Of a stretch of DNA of 64,000 nucleotides, positions 50,503-59,166 are shown one piece after another. Below the pieces are notes generated by a model that was not told the origin of the DNA, ran no database searches, and worked only from the letters and a program-made list of their open reading frames with translations. Numbering within the stretch: position 1 is the first letter of the stretch; every line of letters starts with the position of its first letter. Source of the stretch: ASV31 sp965229765 (lineage in GTDB: Bacteria; Pseudomonadota; Alphaproteobacteria; Rhodobacterales; Rhodobacteraceae). The position numbers and the translations under genes were made by a program. The stretch is taken from contig CBDDJT010000003.1 in assembly GCA_965229765.1 (NCBI GenBank), forward strand, positions 868,001 through 932,000, read 5' to 3'.

Positions 50503-51405
50503 GTGGGCGAGATCATCAGCAGTTTCCTGAACCTCGTGCCGATCACCCTGTTGCAGGGGGCGATCTACGGCTTCGTGGCTCTGGGGGTGATGCTGCCTTT
50601 CCGGATGCTGTCCTTTCCCGACCTTACCGCCGAAGGCTCTTTTCCGCTGGGCGGCGCCGTAGCGGCCGCAAGCATCGCCGCCGGGCTTGATCCGCTGAGC
50701 GCGACGGCGCTGGCGCTTTCCGCGGGGTTTCTTGCCGGCTGCGCAACGGCCCTGATCCATCTGGGTCTGCGGCTCAATACCCTGCTGTGCGGGATCATCG
50801 TGCTGACGATGCTGTTCAGCGTGAACATCCGGATCATGGGCAAGCCCAATACGGCGCTCTTCGCCTTCGACAACATGTTCGATGTGTTGCTGGGCGGGTC
50901 GTCGTCGAACCTGACGTTGCAGATCCTGCTGATTCTGGGGCTGGCGCTTTTGACGGCGGGGCTTTTGCTTTGGTTCCTGAAGACCGAAACCGGGCTGGCG
51001 CTGCGTGCGGTGGGGTCGAACCAGATGATGGCGCGGGCGCAGGGCATCTCTATCTGGCGGCAGACGATCCTGGGGCTTGGGCTGGCGGGGGGGCTGTGCG
51101 CCGCAGGTGGCGCGATCATGGCCCAGAACCAGAGCTTTGCCGACGTGAACATGGGGTTCGGCGTGCTGCTGAACGGGCTGGCGGCGGTGATCGTGGGCGA
51201 AACGCTGATCGGGCGCAGCACGCTGTGGCGGCAGTTGCTGGCACCCATCGTGGGCGCGATCGCCTATTACCAGGTCATCAGCTTTGCGCTGGCGCTGGGG
51301 CTGGAGCCATCGGATCTCAAGTTCCTGACGGGGGCCTTCGTGCTGCTGATGCTGGCGCTGCCGGGCCTGACCGGGCGACGCGAAGTGCTGAGGATACGGG
51401 AATGA
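50503..51405 (+). CDS. ABC transporter permease (TrpY-like)
   Basis: A 300-residue inner-membrane permease with about eight hydrophobic helices, of the LivH/TrpY-related type. GAIYGFVALGVMLPFRMLSF lies near the start and GLCAAGGAIMAQNQSF marks the ATPase-contact side. It has a GTG start and a Shine-Dalgarno of AAGGGGGCG. With the two preceding genes it makes a full importer. Confidence 0.9.
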   Translation: MGEIISSFLNLVPITLLQGAIYGFVALGVMLPFRMLSFPDLTAEGSFPLGGAVAAASIAAGLDPLSATALALSAGFLAGCATALIHLGLRLNTLLCGIIVLTMLFSVNIRIMGKPNTALFAFDNMFDVLLGGSSSNLTLQILLILGLALLTAGLLLWFLKTETGLALRAVGSNQMMARAQGISIWRQTILGLGLAGGLCAAGGAIMAQNQSFADVNMGFGVLLNGLAAVIVGETLIGRSTLWRQLLAPIVGAIAYYQVISFALALGLEPSDLKFLTGAFVLLMLALPGLTGRREVLRIRE

Positions 51406-52211
51406 CCGCACGTCCCGAGATGCGCGTGGGGGTCCTTGGTGCCGGGTTCATCGGCATGGGGCTTTATCGCTACCTGTGTTCCGAGGCGGCGGCCGCGCAG
51501 GGGCTGGCCCCGGCCTTTGTCTGGGCGCGGCGGGCCGAGGCACTGTACGAGGTCGCGCCGGAACACCGGCTGGGCGATCTGTCCTTTCCCCTGCCCGGGG
51601 CGCCGGCGCTGGTGGTCGAGGCCGCGCATCCTGACCTGTCGCGCCGCCACGGCGCACGGATCCTCGCGGGGTCGGACTACATGCCGGTTTCGGTCTCGGC
51701 CCTGGTGGACGAGACACTGGCCCGGACGCTGGAGGCGGCGGCCACAGAGGCGGGCACGCGGCTTGTCCTGCCGAAAGGGGCGCTTGTCGGGCTGCAATCG
51801 CTGCTCTCCACGCGCGGGATATGGGACGAGGTGACGATCACCTTCCGCAAGCATCCCGCCAGCATCGACTTTGCCGACGCCGGCGGGGCGCCGGTGTTCG
51901 GGCCGGGTGAAACCGTGGTCTTCGACGGCCCGGTGCAGGAGATCGCGCGGCTTTACCCGCGCAACGTCAACACGATGGTGACCTGCGCCCTGGCCACGGT
52001 GGGGATCGCGCGGTGCCGGGGCGTGCTGATCGCCGATGCGTCGCTGGACCATGCCAGCGCCGAGGTGCGCGCGGTGGGGCGGGACGGATCGGTCGTGGAA
52101 ACGGTCAAGCGGCAGCCGATGGTCGGCGTCTCGGGGACCGAGATGCTGGCCTCGACCCTGCGGTCGGTGCGCATCGCACTGGGCCGACTGGACACGCTGG
52201 ACATGGTCTGA
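51402..52211 (+). CDS. Aspartate dehydrogenase-like protein (NadX family)
   Basis: A 269-residue NAD(P)-binding protein. The dinucleotide fold is RVGVLGAGFIGMGLYRYL, and the C-terminal NVNTMVTCALATVGI is the NadX signature. NadX-type enzymes oxidise or form L-aspartate/iminoaspartate. In a catabolic operon it may act on another amino acid, or on an amino compound from the heterocycle. It overlaps the permease stop by four bases. Confidence 0.82.
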   Translation: MTARPEMRVGVLGAGFIGMGLYRYLCSEAAAAQGLAPAFVWARRAEALYEVAPEHRLGDLSFPLPGAPALVVEAAHPDLSRRHGARILAGSDYMPVSVSALVDETLARTLEAAATEAGTRLVLPKGALVGLQSLLSTRGIWDEVTITFRKHPASIDFADAGGAPVFGPGETVVFDGPVQEIARLYPRNVNTMVTCALATVGIARCRGVLIADASLDHASAEVRAVGRDGSVVETVKRQPMVGVSGTEMLASTLRSVRIALGRLDTLDMV

Positions 52212-52253
52212 GGCGGGCACGCGCCCGCACGGCAGGGAGGGAGGGGAACGGGA

Positions 52254-52454
52254 ATGCCATTCGTGAGGATCGACATGCTGGGCGGGCGCACGCCAGAGGC
52301 CAAGGCCGCGCTGGTGCGCGAGGTGACAGAGGCCGTCGCCCGCAACACCGGGTCCGATCCCGGTCATATCCAGGTGCTGCTGACCGAGCACGAGGCGGGG
52401 CACTGGTCGCTGGGCGGGCGGATGCTGAGCGATGTGCTGAAGGCAAAGACATGA
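52254..52454 (+). CDS. 4-oxalocrotonate tautomerase family protein
   Basis: A 66-residue protein starting MPFVRIDMLGGRTPEAKAAL. After Met removal Pro1 is the catalytic base of the 4-OT fold. The length is right for a single subunit of a hexamer. It would tautomerise an unsaturated keto-acid product. A GGGAGGGAGGGG region precedes the start. Confidence 0.87.
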   Translation: MPFVRIDMLGGRTPEAKAALVREVTEAVARNTGSDPGHIQVLLTEHEAGHWSLGGRMLSDVLKAKT

Positions 52455-52464
52455 GGCCCGCGCG

Positions 52465-53094
52465 ATGAGCGGCGGGGCGGAAAGGGTCCTTCTGGTGGGC
52501 GCCTCGGGGGTGATCGGCAGGGCCGTTCACGCCGTTCTGGCCGAGGCGTTCGAGGTCGTCACGGCGGGGATAGAGGAGGCGCAGGTGGCGCTCGACATCA
52601 CCGATCCGGCCTCCATCGCGTCGGGGCTGGCGCAGGCGGGGCCGCTGGCCCATGTCGTCTGCACCGCCGGGCGCGCCGAGTTCGTGGCGCTGAAGGACGT
52701 GGCGACGGCGGCGACGGCGGACTCGCGCTACTGGCTGGGGATCAACGACAAGTTGATGGGGCAGGTGAACCTTGCGCTGGCCACGCGCGAGGTGCTGCCG
52801 GCGGGCGGCTGCGTCGTGCTGACCAGCGGCACCACCAGCGACGAGCCGATCCTAGGGGGATCGTCGCTGAGCATGGTGAACGGGGCGCTGGAGACATGGG
52901 TGCGGGCGGCGGCGACCGAGTTTCCGCCGGGCCTGCGGATCAACGTTGTAAGCCCCGGCTTCGTGCGCGAATCCCCTGCCCCGGCGCACAACGCCTTTCC
53001 GGGCTTCGAGAAGCTGCCGGCAGAGGTGGTCGCGCGCGGCTACCTGCGCTGCCTGAAAAGCGGGCTGAGCGGCCAGACGATCCGGGTCGGCTGA
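52465..53094 (+). CDS. Short-chain dehydrogenase-like protein lacking the Tyr-x3-Lys pair
   Basis: A 209-residue Rossmann protein of the SDR superfamily, starting MSGGAERVLLVGASGVIGRA (GxSGxIG nucleotide motif). The INVVSPGF strand and the VLTSGTTS active-site Ser are present. The usual YxxxK is replaced by a SSLSMVNGALETW stretch, as in some SDR groups of unsure activity. It may bind but not turn over substrate, or use a different mechanism. It lies 10 bases after the tautomerase gene and ends the operon. Confidence 0.78.
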   Translation: MSGGAERVLLVGASGVIGRAVHAVLAEAFEVVTAGIEEAQVALDITDPASIASGLAQAGPLAHVVCTAGRAEFVALKDVATAATADSRYWLGINDKLMGQVNLALATREVLPAGGCVVLTSGTTSDEPILGGSSLSMVNGALETWVRAAATEFPPGLRINVVSPGFVRESPAPAHNAFPGFEKLPAEVVARGYLRCLKSGLSGQTIRVG

Positions 53095-53107
53095 CGCCGC
53101 GGGGGGA

Positions 53108-55402
53108 TCAGCCCGCGGCGTCGAGCGCCGCCAGAACCCGCTCGGGCGACAGCGGCAGTTCGGTGATGCGCACTCCGGTCAGTTCATGCAGGGCGTTGGC
53201 GATGGCGGGCGCGATGGGCAGCATCGCCCCCTCGCCCATGCCCTTGGCACCGAAGGGGCCCGGGCCGTGGCCCTGTTCCTGGGTGATTGCGGTGAAGGTC
53301 TCTGGCAGGTCCTCGGCCAGCGGAACGCGATACATCAGCGCCTCGCCGTTCACCAGCCGCCCGCCGTCGTAGACCATCCTTTCGAACAGGGTCTGGCCAA
53401 GGCCCATCAGCGCCGCGCCCTCGTCCTGTCCGCGGCACACCAGCTTGTGGATGGCGCGGCCGGCGTCGCCCGAGACCACCAGCTTGTGCACCTTGATGAG
53501 CCCGGTGCCGCGATCGACAGAGATCTCTGCCGCCGCCCAGCCGATTTCCCAGAACACGCACTGGGTTTCCAGCGGCGCGGCATGGTCGTTCGCGGCCTTG
53601 TGGAACCCATCGCCGGTGAACTCGAACCCCGTGCCGCCGTAGTAGCCCATGACCATGGGCGCGAGCGCGTGCGCCTCGTTGCCGCGCCGGATCGTCCAGT
53701 TGTCGAGCCGAAGCTGGTCGGCGGGTGTCGACAGCAGGCCCGAGGCCAACGCCAGCACCTGATCGCGCACGGCAACGGCGGCCTTCTCCACCGCCTGCCC
53801 CATGACCGAAATGCCGGAACTGGCGTTCGTGCCCTGATCGAACGGGGTGTAGCGGGTGTCGAGCGGCAGGAAGGCCACGCGTTCCAGCGGGCAACCCAGA
53901 ACCTCGGCCACGACGGCGGACAGCGCGGTGCGCGCGCCCTGCCCCATTTCCACGGTGCCGCAATGCAGGAACACGTCCCCCGAGGTGGAGACCTTTACGC
54001 GGGCCTGCGCGGGCTTGTTCACGCCGCCGCCGTCCTTGAAGCCGACGGCAAGGCCGATGCCGCGGCCCGGCGCGCGGGGCGCGTGGTATCCGATCTCGCT
54101 GGCCACGAGGTCGAGCCCTTCGCGCAGGTCGCTGTCAACGCCGCTTTCGCCCGGCACGAAGGGCTGCTTCAGGTGCAGCAGGTTCTTCATGCGCATGTCG
54201 TAAGGGTCGATCCCCAGCCGCCGGGCGATCATGTCAGTCTGGCTTTCCGAGGCCCAGGCCGCCTGTGTCCCGCCGAAACCGCGGAACGGACCGGCGGGGG
54301 CGGTGTTCGTCATCACGCAGGAGCACACGGTATCGAGGTGGCGCAGCGCATAGGGCCCCGGAATCCGGTAGCCCGCCTTTTCGGCGACAAGCGGGCTGGC
54401 GTCGGAATAGGCGCCGGCATCCAGCCGGATGCGCGCCTTGCGCGCCACCAGCGTGCCATCGGCCATGACACCGGTCTTCACCCGCAGGATCGCGGCGTGC
54501 TGGGTGTTGGTCAGAAAGCCCTCTTCCATCGTCATGGCAAAGCGCACCGGGCGGCGCGCCATGCGCGACAGCATCAGCGCAAGCGGTTCGGTCTTGCAGT
54601 TGTTCTTGGACCCGAAGCCGCCGCCGAGATAGGGCACCCGAACGGTGATCCGGTTCTCGGGCACGCGGAAGATGCGGCCCAGTTCCTTGCGCAGGGGAAA
54701 CGGGTTCTGAACGCTGGAGGTGACGTCGAGCGTGCCGTCCTCGCGCCAGTCGGCCACGCAGACGAAGGGCTCCAGGTGCATGTGATGCATCCGGGAAAAG
54801 CGGAACTCGTCCTCGAAGACATGGTCGCAGGCGTCGAACTCGGCGGCGTCGCCGGTGGTGTAGCGGAATTCGTAGCAGACGTTGCGTTCGGGCCGAAGCG
54901 CGCCTGCGGCCCCCTGCCCATAGGGCGGCACCACGCCCATGGGAGCATCGGGGAACAGTTCCGGCGCGTCATCGGTGGTGGCGAGGTCAAGGTCGGTGAC
55001 CTCTGGCAGATCCTCCATCTCGACATCTATCGTGCGCAGCGCGGCAAGCGCGATCGCCTCTGTCTCGGCGGCAACGGCGGCGATCATGTCGCCCTGATAG
55101 CGCACGCGGTCGGTGGCGAGGATCGGCTGGTCCTTAATGAAATAGCCATAGACCGGCATCTCGGCCTGAAAGTCGAGGTCGGCGCCGGTCAGCACGGCAT
55201 GGACCCCGTCCATGGCACGCGCGCGCGATGCATCCACAGAAATCAGCCGCGCGTGGGACCGGCCCGAACGCAGGACCTTGGCGTGCAGCATTCCCGGCAG
55301 CACGGTGTCGAGCGTGTAGCGGGCGCGGCCCGTCACCTTGTCATGGGCATCGACGCGCGGGCCCGTCATGCCGATGACGTTCAGGGGCGTGTTGTCGGTC
55401 AT
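53108..55402 (-). CDS. Xanthine dehydrogenase-family molybdopterin-binding subunit
   Basis: A 764-residue large subunit of a molybdenum hydroxylase. RYTLDTVLPGMLHAKVLRSGR begins the first domain (given in part, MLHAKVLRSGR). The GGFGSKN motif and HMHLEPF lie around the cofactor. A GRGIGLAVGFKDGGGVNKPAQ region follows (in part GRGIGLAVGFKDGGG). The GAKGMGEG near the C-terminus is the usual active-site loop with the catalytic Glu. It hydroxylates a heterocycle with water as oxygen source. It is the third gene of a three-subunit operon and starts four bases inside the 2Fe-2S gene. Confidence 0.92.
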   Translation of the reverse strand: MTDNTPLNVIGMTGPRVDAHDKVTGRARYTLDTVLPGMLHAKVLRSGRSHARLISVDASRARAMDGVHAVLTGADLDFQAEMPVYGYFIKDQPILATDRVRYQGDMIAAVAAETEAIALAALRTIDVEMEDLPEVTDLDLATTDDAPELFPDAPMGVVPPYGQGAAGALRPERNVCYEFRYTTGDAAEFDACDHVFEDEFRFSRMHHMHLEPFVCVADWREDGTLDVTSSVQNPFPLRKELGRIFRVPENRITVRVPYLGGGFGSKNNCKTEPLALMLSRMARRPVRFAMTMEEGFLTNTQHAAILRVKTGVMADGTLVARKARIRLDAGAYSDASPLVAEKAGYRIPGPYALRHLDTVCSCVMTNTAPAGPFRGFGGTQAAWASESQTDMIARRLGIDPYDMRMKNLLHLKQPFVPGESGVDSDLREGLDLVASEIGYHAPRAPGRGIGLAVGFKDGGGVNKPAQARVKVSTSGDVFLHCGTVEMGQGARTALSAVVAEVLGCPLERVAFLPLDTRYTPFDQGTNASSGISVMGQAVEKAAVAVRDQVLALASGLLSTPADQLRLDNWTIRRGNEAHALAPMVMGYYGGTGFEFTGDGFHKAANDHAAPLETQCVFWEIGWAAAEISVDRGTGLIKVHKLVVSGDAGRAIHKLVCRGQDEGAALMGLGQTLFERMVYDGGRLVNGEALMYRVPLAEDLPETFTAITQEQGHGPGPFGAKGMGEGAMLPIAPAIANALHELTGVRITELPLSPERVLAALDAAG

Positions 55403-55908
55403 GTCCCGGTCTCCTGCGCGGCGATCTCTGCCGCGGCCTCCTCGACCGCCTCGACGATCATCTGGTAGCCGGTGCAGCGGCAGATGTTGGAGGAAATCCA
55501 TTCCGTGATCTGGGCGCGACTGGGTCGCGGGGTTTCGGCCAGAAGACCGCGCACAAGCAGGATCATGCCCGGTGTGCAGAAACCGCACTGAAACGCGCTC
55601 TTGCGGGCAAAGGCGGCCTGCACGGGGTCAAGTTCGCCGGTGCCGGATTCCAGCCCCTCGATGGTCGTGACCGAGGCGCCGTCTATCTCGAACGCGAAGG
55701 TCGAGCAGGCGGCACGCGGCACCCCGTCGATCAGCACGGTGCAGGCGCCGCAGACGCTGCGCCCGCAGGCGGGCTTGGTGCCGGTCAGCGCCAGATCTTC
55801 GCGCAGCAGGTCCGAAAGGACGCGGCTGGTCGGGGCGTCCATCCGCATGGGCGCGCCGTTCAGGGTAAAGACCAGCGACACCCGGCCGGTATCGGACAAA
55901 AGGGTCAT
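55399..55908 (-). CDS. 2Fe-2S subunit of the molybdenum hydroxylase
   Basis: A 169-residue iron-sulfur protein. The plant-type cluster uses CGRSVCGACTVLIDGVPRAAC, and the second cluster uses CGFCTPGM with CRCTGYQ. It passes electrons from the molybdenum site toward the FAD subunit. Its start overlaps the stop of the FAD gene, and its stop overlaps the start of the large subunit. This is the usual coxS/ndh-type order. Confidence 0.95.
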   Translation of the reverse strand: MTLLSDTGRVSLVFTLNGAPMRMDAPTSRVLSDLLREDLALTGTKPACGRSVCGACTVLIDGVPRAACSTFAFEIDGASVTTIEGLESGTGELDPVQAAFARKSAFQCGFCTPGMILLVRGLLAETPRPSRAQITEWISSNICRCTGYQMIVEAVEEAAAEIAAQETGT

Positions 55909-56717
55909 CTTGCGGCAAGCCTTTCCATCTGGCGGGTGAACTGGGTCGCCGACACGCGGGCCAGCCAGTGCGGATCGGCGATGGCGTCGCCGAAACCGTC
56001 GGGCAGACCAAGCACCGCACCCTCTGACAGATCGGTGACATACGGCCTGAGATACTCGGTCGCGACGACGGCGCGGCAAGCCGGGAGTTCCGTGCCGGGA
56101 TCGCGCAGGCACAGCGCCTGCGTCATGGTCGGGCGCAGATCGCGGGCATAGTCGAGCCGTGGCGCGCCGTTCAGAGGTATGGAGACGGACACCAACAGCT
56201 CTGGTCTGTTTGCGGGCAGGTCCCACAATGCCTCGACCGGAACGTCGCGCAACCCGCCGCCCGAGGCAAGCGTCGCCCGGGCCGACAGGGCCGACAGGAG
56301 GATCGACAGTTCATAGCGGGGACGGCGGGCCATGAGGTTTCCACCAAGCGTGGCATGACGGCGGATGCGGACCGTGGCGATCCGGCGCCACGCCGAGGCC
56401 AGCCCCGGCACCTCGTCAAGCGCCGGATCTGCCACGGCCTGCATATGGGTCACGCCGGCGCCCAGCGTCAGCCGGTTCGCCTGCACCGAAATCCGGCTGC
56501 GGTCTGGCAGCCGGTCTAGCCAGATCAGGCTTCCGGGGCGAAGCCCCTCGCGGAAGGCCGCGAAGATGTCGGTGCCGCCCGCATAGAAGCAGACGGGCGG
56601 CTGGCCCGCGGCCATGGCGGCCATCGCGTCCTCCACAGTTTCGGGACGGTAGAGGTGGAAGGGGTCCAGCCCAGCCTGTGTCGTCGCCAGCAGGGATGCG
56701 TCGGGTCTTGCCTCCAA
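55905..56717 (-). CDS. FAD-binding subunit of the molybdenum hydroxylase (CoxM type)
   Basis: A 270-residue FAD protein. The flavin motifs are YAGGTDIFAAF (in the usual AGGT position) and ATLGGNLMARRPR (TLGGN). It is the first gene of the three. The transcript starts opposite the LysR gene, beyond a stretch with no clear operator. The set hydroxylates a carbon in an N-heterocycle or an aldehyde. Confidence 0.9.
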   Translation of the reverse strand: MEARPDASLLATTQAGLDPFHLYRPETVEDAMAAMAAGQPPVCFYAGGTDIFAAFREGLRPGSLIWLDRLPDRSRISVQANRLTLGAGVTHMQAVADPALDEVPGLASAWRRIATVRIRRHATLGGNLMARRPRYELSILLSALSARATLASGGGLRDVPVEALWDLPANRPELLVSVSIPLNGAPRLDYARDLRPTMTQALCLRDPGTELPACRAVVATEYLRPYVTDLSEGAVLGLPDGFGDAIADPHWLARVSATQFTRQMERLAAR

Positions 56718-56823
56718 GGTGGCCTCCCATGGCTTGTTCTTATTTGAACGGCTTGGTCAATTATGGATATGACACCACAGGACCGGGGACATTTCAATGC
56801 GAGTCCATGGAAAATGACGCCGG

Positions 56824-57738
56824 CTAGGGGGCACGCGGCCCGGTCAGTACCGCGCTGGGGTCAAGCCGCCCGGCGAACTCACGCGCCGCGCCGGACAGCG
56901 CGCCTTGGCGCCAGCCAAGCCAGAGACCCCAGTCCAGCGTTTCCGGCACGTCGGACAACGCGACAAAGGCCACGTTCGAGAACGGCAGGTAGCGTGCGCT
57001 TTCGGCCACCAGCGCATAGCCCAGCCCGGCGGCCACCAGAAGCAGCATGGTCGGGGTCGAGCGGGCCTCTTGCTCGATCCGGGGTGTCAGGCCAAAGCCG
57101 CGATAGGCCTGAAGGATGCGGCGGTGAAGATCCGCGCCAGAGGCCGCGGGAAACAGGATCAGCGGGTCGTCGGCCAGATCCCGCAGGCTGACCTTGCCGC
57201 GCCCGGCCAGACGATGGGCCGAAGGCAGCGCGGCAATGATCCGGTCGCGCCGGACCGGATGGACGGCGACGCCGGGTGGATGGCGTTCGACCGGGTGCAG
57301 CAGCGCAAGGTCCAGCCGGCCCTCGGCGACCCGTTCCAGCAGATCGGCGCTTGCCCCCTCTTCCAGCCGGACAGACACGTCGGGCCGGGCCTGTTCCATG
57401 GCACGGATCGCGCCGGGCAGCGGCCCCATGAGACCAAGGGTGACGAACCCGACGCGGACGGTGACCGGCGTCGGCATGGCGTCATGGCGCGCGCTGTCCA
57501 GCGCCGTCTGGAACTGCAATACCGCGCGCTCGGCCTCGGGGCGCAGACGCCGGCCGGCCTCGGTCAGCCGGGTGCCCGAGCGCGCCGAACGGTCGAACAG
57601 CCGCACGCCAAGATGCGCTTCGAGCCGCTTGATCGACTGGCTGAGGGGGGCCTGCTCCATGTTGAGCCGCCGTGCCGCCCGACCGAAGTGAAGCTCTTCG
57701 GCCACCGCAAGGAAGTGCCGCAGATACCGGATTTCCAT
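56824..57738 (-). CDS. LysR-family transcriptional regulator
   Basis: A 304-residue LTTR. The N-terminal helix-turn-helix reads MEIRYLRHFLAVAEELHFGR then QAPLSQSIKRLEAHLGVRLF. The effector domain follows. It is divergent from the P450 gene. The 43-bp element at 57738-57780 overlaps its start codon, so autoregulation is expected. The same element is before the TauD gene. The inducer is unknown. Confidence 0.94.
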   Translation of the reverse strand: MEIRYLRHFLAVAEELHFGRAARRLNMEQAPLSQSIKRLEAHLGVRLFDRSARSGTRLTEAGRRLRPEAERAVLQFQTALDSARHDAMPTPVTVRVGFVTLGLMGPLPGAIRAMEQARPDVSVRLEEGASADLLERVAEGRLDLALLHPVERHPPGVAVHPVRRDRIIAALPSAHRLAGRGKVSLRDLADDPLILFPAASGADLHRRILQAYRGFGLTPRIEQEARSTPTMLLLVAAGLGYALVAESARYLPFSNVAFVALSDVPETLDWGLWLGWRQGALSGAAREFAGRLDPSAVLTGPRAP

Positions 57739-57780
57739 TCATATCACCACGATATCGAGTGCTACGGTTCACATATTTGT
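57738..57780. promoter_or_regulatory. Predicted LysR site 1 (before P450)
   Basis: TTCATATCA (57738-57746), 25 bases, CATATTTGT (57772-57780). A TATC lies at the same internal position as in site 2. The right end is 52 bases before the P450 start and the left end is the LysR start codon. Confidence 0.85.
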
Positions 57781-57832
57781 CTGTGGATGCGGCTGCGTCT
57801 AGCCTTTCCCGACAAAGCCAAGGGAGACACCG

Positions 57833-59056
57833 ATGCGTATCGTCGAAGGCCACGCCGCGATCGATCCCGATCCCGCGATCCCGGTGCTTGAAATCGATCC
57901 ATTCGACGAGGACGTGCTTGCCGACCCATTCGACTATTACGACGCCCTGCGCGCCGCCGGGTCCGTGGTCTATATCCCCAGCTGCGCCGCGCTGGCCGTG
58001 GGCCGCCATGAAGAGGTGCGCACCGTCTTCAGCGATCATCGCCGCTTCGTGTCGTCGCGTGGCGTCGGGCTGAACGACTTCCAGCTTGAAGAACCGTGGC
58101 GCGCGCCGTCGATCATTCTTGAATCCGATCCGCCGCAGCACACCGGGGTTCGCGCGGTCATGGCGCGCGCGCTGTCGCCCAAGGTGGCGCTGTCGCTGCG
58201 CGAACAGTTCCGCGCCGAGGCGGACAGTCTTGTCGACCGGCTGTTGCAGGCAGAACGCGTGGAGGCCGTCACCGAGATCGCCGAGACCTTTCCGACCACG
58301 GTCTTTCCAAAGGCCGTCGGAATGCGGGACGTGAACGCGCGCCACCTTGTCGACTATGGCGCGATGGCCGCCAACGCATTTGGGCCGGACAACCGCCTGC
58401 GCCGCGAGGCGCTGCACCGCGCGCCAGAGATCGTCCCGTGGATCACCGCCGCCTGCGCCCGCGACCGGCTGGCCCCGGACGGCATCGGCATGGCGATCTA
58501 TGCCGGTGCCGACGCGGGCGACGTTTCGGAAGATCACGCGATGCTTCTGGTCCGGTCGCTGATGTCGGCGGGGATCGACACCACGGTCACGGGCATGGGC
58601 AACACGCTTTGGTGTCTGTCGCGGGCGCCGGGGGCCTACGCCCGGCTGCGCGCCGATCCAGAGCTTGTGCGCCCCTGCATCGACGAAGCGATCCGGATCG
58701 CGGCCCCGATCCACACCTTTACCCGGACCGTGAACGCCGACACCGAGATAACGGGCCTGCCAGTCCCGGAACACGCCAAGATCCTGTGCGGCCTTGGCGC
58801 GGCGAACCTGGACCCCGACAAATGGGACGCCCCGCGAGAGTTCCGCATCGACCGCCGCCCCGGCGGGCACCTGGGCTTCGGCACCGGCGTGCATGGGTGC
58901 GTCGGCCAGCACATCGCCCGCGCCGAGATAGAGGCGGTGCTTCTGGCACTGATCGCGCGTGTCGCGGCGATAGAGCCGGACGGCGAGGCCGTCTGGCGGC
59001 CAAACAACGCGATGCGCGCGCTGGACAGCCTGCCGCTGCGGCTGGTTCCGGCCTGA
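57833..59056 (+). CDS. Cytochrome P450 (CYP199-like)
   Basis: A 407-residue monooxygenase. The heme loop is HLGFGTGVHGCVGQHIA with the ligand C356. The I-helix SAGIDTTVTG carries the Thr for oxygen activation. ESDPPQHTGVRAVMARALSP and RTVNADTEI are other class features. The pattern resembles CYP199 enzymes, which act on aromatic acids such as methoxybenzoates. No ferredoxin gene is next to it. It has LysR site 1 upstream. Confidence 0.9.
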   Translation: MRIVEGHAAIDPDPAIPVLEIDPFDEDVLADPFDYYDALRAAGSVVYIPSCAALAVGRHEEVRTVFSDHRRFVSSRGVGLNDFQLEEPWRAPSIILESDPPQHTGVRAVMARALSPKVALSLREQFRAEADSLVDRLLQAERVEAVTEIAETFPTTVFPKAVGMRDVNARHLVDYGAMAANAFGPDNRLRREALHRAPEIVPWITAACARDRLAPDGIGMAIYAGADAGDVSEDHAMLLVRSLMSAGIDTTVTGMGNTLWCLSRAPGAYARLRADPELVRPCIDEAIRIAAPIHTFTRTVNADTEITGLPVPEHAKILCGLGAANLDPDKWDAPREFRIDRRPGGHLGFGTGVHGCVGQHIARAEIEAVLLALIARVAAIEPDGEAVWRPNNAMRALDSLPLRLVPA

Positions 59057-59063
59057 CCGGCGC

Positions 59064-59106
59064 TTCATATCAAAGAAGTATCTCCAGCAAGCCTTTTCAT
59101 ATTTGT
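59064..59106. promoter_or_regulatory. Predicted LysR site 2 (before TauD-type gene)
   Basis: TTCATATCA (59064-59072), exactly 25 bases, CATATTTGT (59098-59106). The internal TATC aligns with site 1. The right end is 60 bases before the dioxygenase start and the site begins eight bases after the P450 stop. Confidence 0.87.
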
Positions 59107-59166
59107 GGGCCGCGAATGCGCCCGCTACGCTGAGTGCAAACGCGAACCAGCAGGGAGCCCAAAGAC

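Noticed and set aside
56701..56820. A LysR-type element before the Mo-hydroxylase operon.
   Set aside because: Only a GGATATGAC resembling half of the site is present; no partner 9-mer is at the right distance.
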